From Rhodobacteraceae bacterium CCMM004 (GTDB taxonomy: Bacteria; Pseudomonadota; Alphaproteobacteria; Rhodobacterales; Rhodobacteraceae), in contig RZWH01000001.1 of assembly GCA_004005435.1 (NCBI GenBank), positions 496,001 to 560,000 on the forward strand: a stretch of 64,000 nucleotides of DNA, read 5' to 3'. How positions within the stretch are numbered: the first letter of the stretch is position 1; the number at the start of each line of letters is the position of its first letter. Positions 26,103 through 33,902 of the stretch are shown in pieces. The notes under the pieces are model-generated. The model worked only from the letters and a program-made list of their open reading frames with translations, made no database searches and was not told where the DNA came from. The translations under genes and the position numbers were made by a program.

Positions 26103-26975
26103 TCACAGGGTGTTGAGCGGCACCTTGAAGAACTGCCGCCCATCCTTGTCCGCGGGCGGGAGCTGTCCGCCCCGCATGTTCACCTGCAACGATGGGATGA
26201 TCAACCGCGGCATATCGAGCTGCGCGTCGCGCTCGGTGCGGAAGCGGATGAAGTCCTCGCGCGTCTTGCCCTCGCCCACATGGATGTTCTGCGCCTTCTG
26301 CTCGGCCACGGTGGTCAGATACTGCACCTCGCGGGCGCCGCCGGCGCCATAGTCGTGGCACATGTAGAGGCGGGTGTCGTCGGGCAGCGCCAGCACCTTC
26401 TGGATCGAGTCGTAGAGGTCGCCCGCGTCGCCGCCGGGGAAGTCGGCGCGCGCCGAGCCTGCGTCGGGCATGAACAGCGTGTCGCCGACGAAGGCGGCGT
26501 CGCCCACCACGTAGGTCAGGCAGGCAGGCGTGTGGCCGGGGGTGTGGATCACCCGCACCTCCATCCCGCCGATGGTAAAGGTATCGCCGTCCTCGAACAG
26601 GGCGTCGAACTGGCTGCCGTCGCGTTGGAACTCGGTCCCTTCGTTAAAGACCTTGCCGAAGGTGTCCTGCACCACGACGATCTGCCGACCGATGCCCAGC
26701 TTGCCGCCCAACCGCTCCTGGATATAGGGCGCGGCCGACAGGTGGTCGGCGTGCACATGGGTCTCGATCAGCCATTCCAGCTTGAGCCCCTGCGCCTCGA
26801 TATGGGCGATGATGGCGTCGGCGTGGTCATAGCTCAGCCGCCCGGCGGCATAGTCGATGTCCATCACGCTGTCGACCACGGCGCAGGCGTCGCTGGCGGG
26901 GTCCTTGACCACATAGGAAAAGGTGTTGCTGTCCTCGTCAAAGAACATGGTGACGTCGGGAGAAACGGTGCTCAT
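26103..26975 (-). CDS. MBL-fold hydrolase, persulfide dioxygenase-like
   Basis: A 290-residue metallo-beta-lactamase-fold protein with the full metal set: 'THVHADH' near residue 72, 'HTPGHTPA' near 145, the bridging Asp in 'GDTLFMPDAG' and a late His in 'MCHDYG'. The pattern resembles ETHE1/Blh-type persulfide dioxygenases and glyoxalase II relatives. Its neighbours (YeeE/YedE channel halves, TIGR01244 protein, SulP, Crp/Fnr regulator) favour oxidation of glutathione persulfide to sulfite. The ATG overlaps the stop of the upstream YeeE half (ATGA). A glyoxalase II role is less likely in this operon but cannot be excluded without biochemistry. Confidence 0.85.
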   Translation of the reverse strand: MSTVSPDVTMFFDEDSNTFSYVVKDPASDACAVVDSVMDIDYAAGRLSYDHADAIIAHIEAQGLKLEWLIETHVHADHLSAAPYIQERLGGKLGIGRQIVVVQDTFGKVFNEGTEFQRDGSQFDALFEDGDTFTIGGMEVRVIHTPGHTPACLTYVVGDAAFVGDTLFMPDAGSARADFPGGDAGDLYDSIQKVLALPDDTRLYMCHDYGAGGAREVQYLTTVAEQKAQNIHVGEGKTREDFIRFRTERDAQLDMPRLIIPSLQVNMRGGQLPPADKDGRQFFKVPLNTL

Positions 26976-27427
26976 GTGAGACTCCTGTTTGGTTCGGCGG
27001 CCGGCGCGCGGCGCGCGGCCACCAGCATCAGGGCGCGGGCGATCAGCATCCCGCCGATCAGCGCCAGGGTGAAGAGCAGGACGGCGGGCTCCAGCGTGCC
27101 CAGCGCCGGCAGGGCGCCGCCCGGGCAGAACCCGGCGATGCCCCAGCCGACCCCGAACAGGGCCGAGCCGCCGACCAGCGGCAGGTCGATCCGCCGCGAC
27201 TGCGGCAGGTCGAAGGTGGGCGCCCAGACCGGACGCGTGCGGCGCCAGACCAGGCGGTAGCCGATGGCGGTCACGATCAGCGCGCCGCCCATGACGAAGG
27301 CGAGGCTGGGATCCCAGGCCCCCGCGACGTCGAAGAAGTTGACCACCTTGGCGGGGTTGGCCATGCCGGAGATCGCGATCCCCAGGCCGAACACCGCCCC
27401 GGTGAGGAAGGTCGCCAGATGCTTCAT
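26972..27427 (-). CDS. YeeE/YedE-type sulfur transporter, second half
   Basis: A 151-residue membrane protein with four hydrophobic segments. 'GIAISGMANPAKVVNFFD' near residue 18 and 'GWGIAGFCPGGALPAL' near residue 104 are the YeeE/YedE (TsuA-like) motifs; the latter carries the conserved Cys thought to relay sulfur through the channel. Full-length thiosulfate channels are about 350 residues, whereas here the channel is split into two adjacent genes, a common arrangement next to MBL sulfur dioxygenases. It starts one base after the first half's stop and overlaps the MBL gene by 4 bases. Confidence 0.85.
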   Translation of the reverse strand: MKHLATFLTGAVFGLGIAISGMANPAKVVNFFDVAGAWDPSLAFVMGGALIVTAIGYRLVWRRTRPVWAPTFDLPQSRRIDLPLVGGSALFGVGWGIAGFCPGGALPALGTLEPAVLLFTLALIGGMLIARALMLVAARRAPAAEPNRSLT

Positions 27428-27428
27428 C

Positions 27429-27860
27429 TCAGGCCCCCAGCACGTGCCGGACGACGAACACCGTCGCGGCCGTCGACGCCATGAAGACGGGCACCGCCAC
27501 CAGGGATCTGGGCGACAGGCGGGCCAACCCGCAGACGCCATGGCCCGAGGTGCAGCCCGACCCGTAGGTCACGCCGATGCCCACCAAGAGACCGCCCAGC
27601 ACCAAGGCCAGCGGCCCCACGGGCACGGTCAACTCCATCGGCGTGCCGAAGAGCAGCCGGTAGACGAGCGGCCCGGTGACCATCCCGGCCAACAGCAGCG
27701 CCCGCCAGGCGAAGTCGCCGCGCGATGCGGGCCGCAACAGCCCGGCGACGAGCCCCGTGGCACCGAAGATGCGCCCGCGGAGCGCCATCAGCATCACCGC
27801 GGCCAGGCCGATGAGCGCCCCGCCCAGCGTCGACGCGACGGGAGTGAACGCGGTTTCCAC
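27429..27860 (-). CDS. YeeE/YedE-type sulfur transporter, first half
   Basis: A 143-residue membrane protein with four hydrophobic segments (residues about 8-25, 50-70, 80-100 and 120-140). 'GVTYGSGCTSGHGVCGLARL' near residue 97 is the signature of YeeE/YedE sulfur channels, with two conserved Cys residues. Together with the 151-residue gene following it, it would form a two-part inner-membrane channel for thiosulfate or another sulfur species. It starts 3 bases after the DUF2892 stop. Confidence 0.85.
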   Translation of the reverse strand: METAFTPVASTLGGALIGLAAVMLMALRGRIFGATGLVAGLLRPASRGDFAWRALLLAGMVTGPLVYRLLFGTPMELTVPVGPLALVLGGLLVGIGVTYGSGCTSGHGVCGLARLSPRSLVAVPVFMASTAATVFVVRHVLGA

Positions 27861-27863
27861 GAC

Positions 27864-28070
27864 TCAGCGCTCGCAGGTGTTGATGCCGAAGAGTTGCGAC
27901 AGGGGGCAGTAACGGATCGCGGCGGTCAGCACGAGGATCGCCCCGGCGATCAGCGCGATCCAGCCCCACACGCCCGCCAGCGGCAGCACGCCGAACAGGG
28001 GCAGGGCGATGAGGATTACGCCGACGAGGAGGCGAATCACGCGCTCGGTGGTTCCGACATTGGGGGTCAT
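27864..28070 (-). CDS. DUF2892 / YgaP-like transmembrane protein
   Basis: A 68-residue protein: the N-terminal 'NVGTTERVIRLLVGVILIAL' and two transmembrane helices, then 'YCPLSQLFGINTCER' with two Cys residues. This is the DUF2892 domain, known as the C-terminal membrane part of the rhodanese YgaP and often a separate small gene in sulfide-oxidation operons. The ATG at 28070 follows AGGAG at the right distance; an ATG 66 bases further upstream is rejected because the added residues are uncharacteristic and overlap the promoter. It is the first structural gene of the operon. Confidence 0.85.
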   Translation of the reverse strand: MTPNVGTTERVIRLLVGVILIALPLFGVLPLAGVWGWIALIAGAILVLTAAIRYCPLSQLFGINTCER

Positions 28071-28122
28071 GGCAGTCTCCTGAATGATCTGTTGAACCTG
28101 ACATGCCATGTCGTGGGGCGTC

Positions 28123-28136
28123 TTGTCGGTGATCAA
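28123..28136. promoter_or_regulatory. FNR-like half-conserved box before the sulfur operon
   Basis: TTGTCGGTGATCAA: one perfect half-site (ATCAA) and one at three of five bases, spaced as in TTGAT-N4-ATCAA. It lies 53-66 bases upstream of the DUF2892 start, in the 94-base gap after the Crp/Fnr gene. It is a candidate site for that regulator or for the second one at 30544. Confidence 0.4.
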
Positions 28137-28164
28137 GTCACCGTAGGCCGGGGCGATCCGCCGC

Positions 28165-28839
28165 TCATCGCGCGCCTTCGTCGGCCAGCCCCTCCAGCCC
28201 GGCGCGGTCGGCGATGGCGACGCTGCCGCGGGCCAGGATCACCCAACCGCGGCGCTGGAACTCCTGCAACGTGCGGCTGACGACCTCGCGGGCGGTGCCG
28301 AGTTCTACGGCCAGGTCGTGATGGGTCGCCCGCAGGTGCCCTTGTGCGTCCGCCAGGGCCAAAAGCCGTTGGGCCAAACGGATGTCCACCCGTTTGAACG
28401 CCACCTCCTCGATCACCAGGAACAGGTCCGTGATGCGCTGGGAGTAGGTCTGGAACACGAAGGTGCGGAATGCCGGGCTCTCGGCCAAAAGACGGTCGAA
28501 GGCGTCGCGCGGCAGGGCGATCGCCTCCACATCCGTCTCCGCGGTGCCCTCGGCCAGATAATCCTCGTGCGCCAGGAGGCAGGCCGTCGTCAGCACGCAG
28601 CTCTCGCCCCCATGGACGCGATAGAGCACGATCTCGCGCCCCGACTCGCTCACCTGTTGCACCCGCACGGTGCCCGAAATCAGGAGGAGCAGGGACTGCG
28701 GCGCCTCGGCCGGGCCAAACAGCGTCTCGCCGGCGCGGAAGCGGACGCGCCGGGCACGCCGGTCCAAGAGCGCCGCCATCTCGGGGGCGAGCTGGGCCAG
28801 GCCGGGAAAGTGGCTGCGCCAGGCGGGCGGGTCGGCCAT
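28165..28839 (-). CDS. Crp/Fnr-family regulator of the sulfur operon
   Basis: A 224-residue regulator with a cyclic-nucleotide-binding-like jelly roll (residues about 25-140) and a C-terminal winged helix ('LAVELGTAREVVSRTLQEFQ'; the E-x2-SR pattern is that of FNR-type recognition helices). There is no N-terminal Cys cluster for an iron-sulfur centre. Two Cys residues (Cys81 and Cys87 in 'GGESCVLTTACLLAHEDY') lie where the cyclic-nucleotide pocket would be. Regulators of this form are often found at the head of persulfide dioxygenase operons, and a thiol-based persulfide sensing role is a reasonable inference. It precedes the DUF2892 gene by 94 bases on the same strand and is divergent from the histidine kinase. 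Confidence 0.88.
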   Translation of the reverse strand: MADPPAWRSHFPGLAQLAPEMAALLDRRARRVRFRAGETLFGPAEAPQSLLLLISGTVRVQQVSESGREIVLYRVHGGESCVLTTACLLAHEDYLAEGTAETDVEAIALPRDAFDRLLAESPAFRTFVFQTYSQRITDLFLVIEEVAFKRVDIRLAQRLLALADAQGHLRATHHDLAVELGTAREVVSRTLQEFQRRGWVILARGSVAIADRAGLEGLADEGAR

Positions 28840-28966
28840 CGGTGTCTCCTGCGCTCACGGACCGGGCGCCAACCTGACCCAGCGCCCCGACGGGGGCAAG
28901 CCCGGCTCTTGCGCTTTGCACGCCGGGAGGCAATCGTCGCGGCCATGTGCCGCTGCCCCGCCCCAG

Positions 28967-30436
28967 ATGCCTGAGACCGACCCCACCGACGCCCTGCTCG
29001 ACGCGCTGTTGTCGGCGGTGCAGGATGCGATCCTGGTCGCCGATGCCCAGGGCCGGGTGGTCCGCGCCAACTCCGCGGCGCGGACGCTCTTCGGTCTGGG
29101 GCCGGACGCGGCCCCGTCCCTGGCCGACCTCTTGCCCGCCGCCGCCGCCTGGGGGGACGCCCCGCCCGCGGGCGCCCACGCCCTCGACGGCCGCCGCATC
29201 GACGGCCGCACCGTGCCGGTCGAGAGCGCGGTGATCCGCACCGCCGGTCCCGCGCCGCTGACCGTGGTGACGCTCCACGACCTCACCCGGCGCAAGCAGG
29301 TGGACGCGGCGCTGGCCCGGTCCCAGAGGCTCGACGCGATCGGCCGGATGACCGGGGGGATCGCCCATGATTTCAACAACCTGCTGACGATCATCATCGG
29401 CAATCTGGAACTCGCCCAGATGCAGGAGCCCGACACCAAGACGGCGCCGATGCTGACCGACGCCCTGGCCGCGGCCGAGGCGGGCGCTGACCTGACCCGG
29501 CGGCTGCTGATCTTCGCGCGCAAGGGCGAGGTGGCGCCGCAGGTCAGCGACCTCAACGCCGTCTGCCGCGACTCGCTGGTCCTCCTGCGCCGCATCCTCG
29601 GAGCCGACATCGAGGTGCAGACCTATCTCGCCCCCGATCTCGATCCCGTCACCCTGGACCCCACCCAGTTGCAGAGCGCCATCGTCAACCTCGCGCTGAA
29701 CGCGCGCGACGCGATGCCCGAGGGCGGCCGCCTGGTGGTCGAGACCGCCAATGTCGAGATCGACGACAGCTATCTTGCCCAGGAGGTGGATGTCAGCCAG
29801 GGCCGCTATGCCCGGCTGATCGTCTCGGACACAGGCATCGGCATGAGCGCCGAGGCGCAGCGCCACGCCTTCGAACCGTTCTTCACCACCAAGGCCAAGG
29901 GCTCGGGCCTGGGGCTCAGCATGGTCTACGGCTTCGTGCGGCAATGCGGCGGGCACGTGACGCTCTACAGCGAGCCGGGACAGGGGACGAGCTTCGGTCT
30001 CTACTTCCCGGCGGTCGAGGGGCGCGCCGCCGACGCGGCCGAGGCGCCGTCGGGCGCCCTGCCCCGCGGCACCGGACAGTTGGTCGCGGTGATCGAGGAC
30101 GACGCCCAGGTGCGCCGCCTGACGGTCGAGCGGCTGCGCGCGCTGGGCTACCGGACCGTCGAGGCGCCGGACGCCGCATCTGCGCTGACGCTTCTGTCCC
30201 GCACCCCGGGGATCGACGCGATGCTGAGCGACCTGGTCATGCCGGGCGAGATGAACGGGCTGGACCTGGCGCGGCAGGTGGCCCGCGACTGGCCCCGCAT
30301 CGCGGTCCTGCTGACCTCGGGCTATTCCAACGAAATGATGATGCAGGACGGCGCCCGCACCTTTCCCTTGGTGCGCAAGCCCTATCGCCAGGCCGAGCTG
30401 GCCGACGCCATCCACCGCGCGCTGCGCCGCCGCTAG
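28967..30436 (+). CDS. hybrid sensor histidine kinase (PAS-HisKA-HATPase-receiver)
   Basis: A 489-residue cytosolic sensor. Residues about 10-105 form a PAS domain. The dimerisation/phosphoacceptor helix carries His134 in 'MTGGIAHDFNNLLTIIIGNL', the HDFNN form usual in hybrid kinases. The ATPase has an N box ('LNARDAMPEGG'), a G1 box ('DTGIGMS') and a G2 box ('GSGLGLSMVYGF'). A C-terminal receiver has acidic 'EDD', phosphoacceptor Asp422 ('LSDLVMPG') and Lys in 'RKPYR'. There is no membrane segment, so the signal is probably cytoplasmic. The start at 28967 has only a weak ribosome site; no better one is seen. It lies between two Crp/Fnr genes. No partner response regulator is adjacent. Confidence 0.9.
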   Translation: MPETDPTDALLDALLSAVQDAILVADAQGRVVRANSAARTLFGLGPDAAPSLADLLPAAAAWGDAPPAGAHALDGRRIDGRTVPVESAVIRTAGPAPLTVVTLHDLTRRKQVDAALARSQRLDAIGRMTGGIAHDFNNLLTIIIGNLELAQMQEPDTKTAPMLTDALAAAEAGADLTRRLLIFARKGEVAPQVSDLNAVCRDSLVLLRRILGADIEVQTYLAPDLDPVTLDPTQLQSAIVNLALNARDAMPEGGRLVVETANVEIDDSYLAQEVDVSQGRYARLIVSDTGIGMSAEAQRHAFEPFFTTKAKGSGLGLSMVYGFVRQCGGHVTLYSEPGQGTSFGLYFPAVEGRAADAAEAPSGALPRGTGQLVAVIEDDAQVRRLTVERLRALGYRTVEAPDAASALTLLSRTPGIDAMLSDLVMPGEMNGLDLARQVARDWPRIAVLLTSGYSNEMMMQDGARTFPLVRKPYRQAELADAIHRALRRR

Positions 30437-30451
30437 GCGGTCCGCGGCGCG

Positions 30452-30468
30452 GTTACACTCCGTTACAC
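30452..30468. repeat. direct repeat GTTACAC upstream of crp/fnr gene
   Basis: GTTACAC occurs at 30452-30458 and 30462-30468, one helical turn apart, 76-92 bases upstream of the Crp/Fnr start at 30544 and just after the kinase gene. The arrangement looks like a response-regulator or activator site. Confidence 0.4.
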
Positions 30469-30543
30469 GGGCGCCGACACGACTGTGACGCGATCCCCCT
30501 AAAGTTGCAGGCGGATCGACCCAACCACAGGCGGACCCCTGCC

Positions 30544-31212
30544 ATGTATGTCACGCTTCCCGATGCGCCGGCGGTCAGCACCCACGCCGCGCCCCTGCCT
30601 GGACGGCTGGTCCAGACCACGACCTCCAGCCGCCGCGCCGAGACCGCCCTGTTCCGCGCCGGAGACGCGGCAACGGCGCTCTACGGCATCGCCGCAGGCG
30701 TCGTGCGCCTGAGCCGCGTGATGGAGAATGGACGGCGGCAGATCATCGCCTTCGGCTATCCCGGAGACGTCGTCGGGTTCCCGGTCGCCGGACGGCACAC
30801 CTGCGACGGCGACACGCTCACGCCCGTGCGGCTCGTCGCCTACCCGGCGCGGATCCTCGACTGTCCCAGCCTCGACCCAGACCTCCACGCCTATCTCCTG
30901 GACGCCGCCCTGCGCGAGATCGGCGGGATGCAGGACCATTTCCTGATGCTGGGGCGCAAGTCCGCGACCGAGCGGGTGGCGTCGTTCCTGTCGGTGCTGG
31001 CCCGCAGGGCCGGGCGCCAGGTCGACGGACGGCTGACCCTCAGCCTGCCCATGTCGCGCACCGACATTGCCGATTTCCTCGGACTGACGACCGAGACGGT
31101 CAGCCGTGTTCTGACCCACCTGCGCCAGTGCCGGGTGATCGGGCTCGAAACCGTGCACACCGTGACCGTCGATTCGCCCGACGCGCTGGACTGCATCGCC
31201 GAGGGGCGCTGA
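30544..31212 (+). CDS. Crp/Fnr-family transcriptional regulator (FixK-like)
   Basis: A 222-residue regulator with an N-terminal cNMP-binding fold (residues about 30-125; 'RQIIAFGYPGDVVGFP') and a C-terminal Crp HTH ('MSRTDIADFLGLTTETVSRV'). The recognition helix 'TETVSR' carries the Glu, Ser and Arg that read TTGAT in FNR and FixK. The N-terminal iron-sulfur Cys cluster of true FNR is absent, so it is FixK-like or a nitric-oxide/other ligand type. It is a good candidate reader of the two TTGATTTCCGTCAA boxes about 9 kb upstream, though a genuine FnrL elsewhere would also fit. It is downstream of the hybrid kinase with a 107-base promoter gap, and has no strong ribosome site. Confidence 0.88.
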   Translation: MYVTLPDAPAVSTHAAPLPGRLVQTTTSSRRAETALFRAGDAATALYGIAAGVVRLSRVMENGRRQIIAFGYPGDVVGFPVAGRHTCDGDTLTPVRLVAYPARILDCPSLDPDLHAYLLDAALREIGGMQDHFLMLGRKSATERVASFLSVLARRAGRQVDGRLTLSLPMSRTDIADFLGLTTETVSRVLTHLRQCRVIGLETVHTVTVDSPDALDCIAEGR

Positions 31213-31322
31213 GCCCAGACGCGGGCTCTGCCCCGCCGCGCGCCCACCCGGGTCCGCTTGCAAGGCGTGCGCGCCTGTGCGTCACTGCCGTCATATCCCG
31301 CACGGCAGAGGAGACGCAGACC

Positions 31323-32714
31323 ATGGCAGACGCAGAGATCGGCTTGATCGGCCTCGGCACCATGGGCGCGGCGCTGGCGCTGAACATTGCCGACAAGGGG
31401 TTCGCCGTCGCAGTCTGGAACCGGACGGTCGAGAAGGTCGGGGCGTTCCATCGAACCGCCGGACCGCTCGCCGACCGCATCGTGCCCTGCGAGACGCCCG
31501 AGGCGCTGGTCGCGGCGCTGAAGCCGCCCCGCGCCGTCCTGCTGATGGTCCCCGCAGGCGAGGCGGTGGACAAACAGATCGCGGCGCTGCGCCCGCTCCT
31601 GTCGCCGGGCGACGTGATCGTCGACGGCGGCAACGCCAACTTCCACGACACCGCGCGGCGGGTGGCCGAGGCCGAACCCGTGGCGTTCTTCGGCGTCGGG
31701 GTGTCGGGCGGCGAAGACGGCGCGCGCAACGGCCCCTCGATCATGGGCGGCGGGCCGCGTCAGGCGTGGGACCGGGTGGCGCCGATCCTCACGGCCGTCG
31801 CCGCGGACTACGACGGCACGCCCTGTGCCGCCTGGCTGGGCGAGGGCGGCGCAGGCCATTTCGTGAAAACGGTCCACAACGGCATCGAATACGCCGAGAT
31901 GCAGGCCATCGCCGAGGTCTACGGGATCCTCCGCGACGGCGCCGGACGTTCGGCGGCCGAGATCGGCGCGATCTTCTCCCGCTGGGACGACGGGCCGCTC
32001 GACAGCTACCTGACCGAGATCACGGCCATGGTGGCGGCCGCAGTGGACCCCGAGACGGACAGCCCGATGCTCGACGTCATCCTCGACCGCGCGGGGCAGA
32101 AGGGCACGGGCCGCTGGACCGCCATCGAGGCCCAGCACCTGGCCGCCCCCGTGCCCGGGATCGAGGCGGCCGTGGCGGCGCGCAACCTCTCGGCGCGGCA
32201 CGACGCGCGGCAGCGGGCCCAAGAGACCTTCGGCGCCGCGCCGCGGAGGGGCGAGATCGGCGTCGAAACGCTGGAGGGCGCGATGATCGCGGGCAAGGTG
32301 CTGACCTACGCCCAAGGCTTCGCGATGATCGCGGCGGCGTCCGAGGCGTTCGGCTGGGAGCTGCCGCTGCCCACGGTGGCGCGGATCTGGCGGGCGGGCT
32401 GCATCATCCGCTCGGCGATGCTGGACGACATGGCGACGGCGCTGGAGGACGGCGCGGACAACCTGCTCTTCGCCCCGCACTTCTCGGCGCTTTTGCAACG
32501 GCACCACGACGCGCTGCGCGAGACCGTCGCGGTCGCGGTGCGCCACGGCTGGCCGGTGCCCGCCCTGGCCGCCAACCTGAGCTATTTCGACATGCTGCGC
32601 ACCGGGCGCGGGACGGCGAACATGATCCAGGCGCAACGCGATTACTTCGGCGCCCACGGCTTCGACCGGATCGACGGGCGCGACATCCGCCACGGACCTT
32701 GGAGCGCAGCATGA
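31323..32714 (+). CDS. gnd: 6-phosphogluconate dehydrogenase, decarboxylating
   Basis: A 463-residue enzyme of the oxidative pentose-phosphate pathway, converting 6-phosphogluconate to ribulose 5-phosphate with NADP reduction. It opens with the Rossmann motif 'IGLIGLGTMGAALALNIADK'. 'VDGGNANFHDT', 'GVGVSGGEDGARNGPSIMGG' and 'HFVKTVHNGIEYAEMQ' carry the substrate-binding and catalytic Lys, Asn and Glu residues. The C-terminal all-helical domain is complete and the length is normal (about 465). The ATG at 31323 is preceded by AGAGGAGA. It is followed, with a 4-base overlap, by a VOC gene. Confidence 0.95.
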   Translation: MADAEIGLIGLGTMGAALALNIADKGFAVAVWNRTVEKVGAFHRTAGPLADRIVPCETPEALVAALKPPRAVLLMVPAGEAVDKQIAALRPLLSPGDVIVDGGNANFHDTARRVAEAEPVAFFGVGVSGGEDGARNGPSIMGGGPRQAWDRVAPILTAVAADYDGTPCAAWLGEGGAGHFVKTVHNGIEYAEMQAIAEVYGILRDGAGRSAAEIGAIFSRWDDGPLDSYLTEITAMVAAAVDPETDSPMLDVILDRAGQKGTGRWTAIEAQHLAAPVPGIEAAVAARNLSARHDARQRAQETFGAAPRRGEIGVETLEGAMIAGKVLTYAQGFAMIAAASEAFGWELPLPTVARIWRAGCIIRSAMLDDMATALEDGADNLLFAPHFSALLQRHHDALRETVAVAVRHGWPVPALAANLSYFDMLRTGRGTANMIQAQRDYFGAHGFDRIDGRDIRHGPWSAA

Positions 32715-33085
32715 CCTACAAGCCCGACGGCTATACCGACCTTGCGCCCTATCTCATCGTGGCCGATCCCGACGCCTGCCTCGACTTCGCCGTCGCCGCC
32801 TTCGGTGCCGAGCGCCTGCGGCGGATCACCCGCCCCGACGGCACGGTGATGCACGCCGAGGCGCGGATCGGCGACACCGTCCTGATGGTCGGCGGCAGCG
32901 ACGGGCGGTCCGCGGCGCATCTGCACCTCTACCTCGCCGATCCCGACGCCGCGTTCGACGGCGCGCTGGCGGCCGGCGGCACCGCGGTTCAGGCGGTGGC
33001 GGATCAGGACGACGGCGACCGGCGCGGCGGCGTGCGTGCCCCCTGCGGGACCACGTGGTGGCTGGCGTGCCAGCGCACCCCGTAG
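32711..33085 (+). CDS. VOC/PhnB-like glyoxalase-fold protein
   Basis: A 124-residue protein of the PhnB-like VOC group, opening 'DGYTDLAPYLIVADPDACLD' and continuing 'RITRPDGTVMHAEARIGDTV', which match the first beta-alpha-beta module. The end 'GVRAPCGTTWWLACQ' is the usual closing strand, with a Cys replacing the more common metal-contacting residue region. The function of such proteins is mostly unknown. The ATG overlaps the gnd stop (ATGA), so it is translated with 6-phosphogluconate dehydrogenase; the reason for this pairing is not clear. It ends 10 bases before the convergent CoxM-type gene. Confidence 0.8.
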   Translation: MTYKPDGYTDLAPYLIVADPDACLDFAVAAFGAERLRRITRPDGTVMHAEARIGDTVLMVGGSDGRSAAHLHLYLADPDAAFDGALAAGGTAVQAVADQDDGDRRGGVRAPCGTTWWLACQRTP

Positions 33086-33095
33086 GCGCGGCGGA

Positions 33096-33890
33096 TCAGG
33101 CCGCCGCGGCCACCGCCCTGCGGGTCATCACCCCAATGAGGTGGGCGCGGTAGGCGGCGTCGCCGTGGATGTCCGAGATCAGGCCCTCGGCGGGGTGCGA
33201 CAGTCCCTCCAGAGCGGCAGGATCGAACCGCGCGGCCAGCGCCGCCTCCGCCGCCTCCCAGCGGAACCCGCCCTCCTCGGCCGCGCCAGTGACGCCGACG
33301 CCCACCGCGCCGTCCGCCATCTCGGCCACGAACACGCCCACGAGGGCAAAGCGCGAGGCGGGCTGCTCGAACTTTTGATAGGCCGACCGGCGCGGCACGG
33401 GAAAGCGGACCTCGGTGACGATCTCGCCCTCGTCGAGCGCCGTTGTGAACATGCCTTGGAAGAAGTCTCCGGCGGCGATCTCCCGCCGGTGGGTCACGAC
33501 GGTGGCGCCGGTGGCCAGGATGGCGGCGGGATAGCACGCCGCGGGGTCGTTGTTGGCCACCGATCCGCCCAGCGTGCCGCGGTTGCGCACCGCCGGGTCG
33601 CCGATCCGCTGGGCGAGCCCGGCAAGGCCCGAAAACCGCTCGGCCGCGTCGCGCGCGATGGCACCGTGGGTCGTGGCTCCGCCGATGCAGAGCCGCCCGT
33701 CGTCGTCCTCGCAGATGCCGCGGATCTCGGCCAGACCCGCCAGGCTCACCAGCTTGGACGGCATGGCGAGCCGCGCCCTGAGCGTCGGGATCAACGTCTG
33801 CCCCCCGCCCAGCGCCATCGCCTCCGGATCTTCCAGCGCCGCCGCCGCCTCGGCCAGGGAGGCCGGTGTCACGAAGTCGAAGTCATACAT
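33096..33890 (-). CDS. xanthine dehydrogenase-family FAD-binding subunit (CoxM-like)
   Basis: A 264-residue flavoprotein, the medium subunit of molybdenum hydroxylases such as CO dehydrogenase or aldehyde/xanthine dehydrogenases. The FAD-binding motifs are 'AMALGGGQTLIPTLRARLAM' near residue 30 and 'RNRGTLGGSVANNDPAACYP' near residue 101. It starts 12 bases after the CoxS-like stop, so the two are one unit. The catalytic molybdopterin subunit is not encoded on either side, which is unusual because all three genes are normally contiguous. Confidence 0.9.
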   Translation of the reverse strand: MYDFDFVTPASLAEAAAALEDPEAMALGGGQTLIPTLRARLAMPSKLVSLAGLAEIRGICEDDDGRLCIGGATTHGAIARDAAERFSGLAGLAQRIGDPAVRNRGTLGGSVANNDPAACYPAAILATGATVVTHRREIAAGDFFQGMFTTALDEGEIVTEVRFPVPRRSAYQKFEQPASRFALVGVFVAEMADGAVGVGVTGAAEEGGFRWEAAEAALAARFDPAALEGLSHPAEGLISDIHGDAAYRAHLIGVMTRRAVAAAA

Positions 33891-33902
33891 GCCGTGTCCC
33901 CC

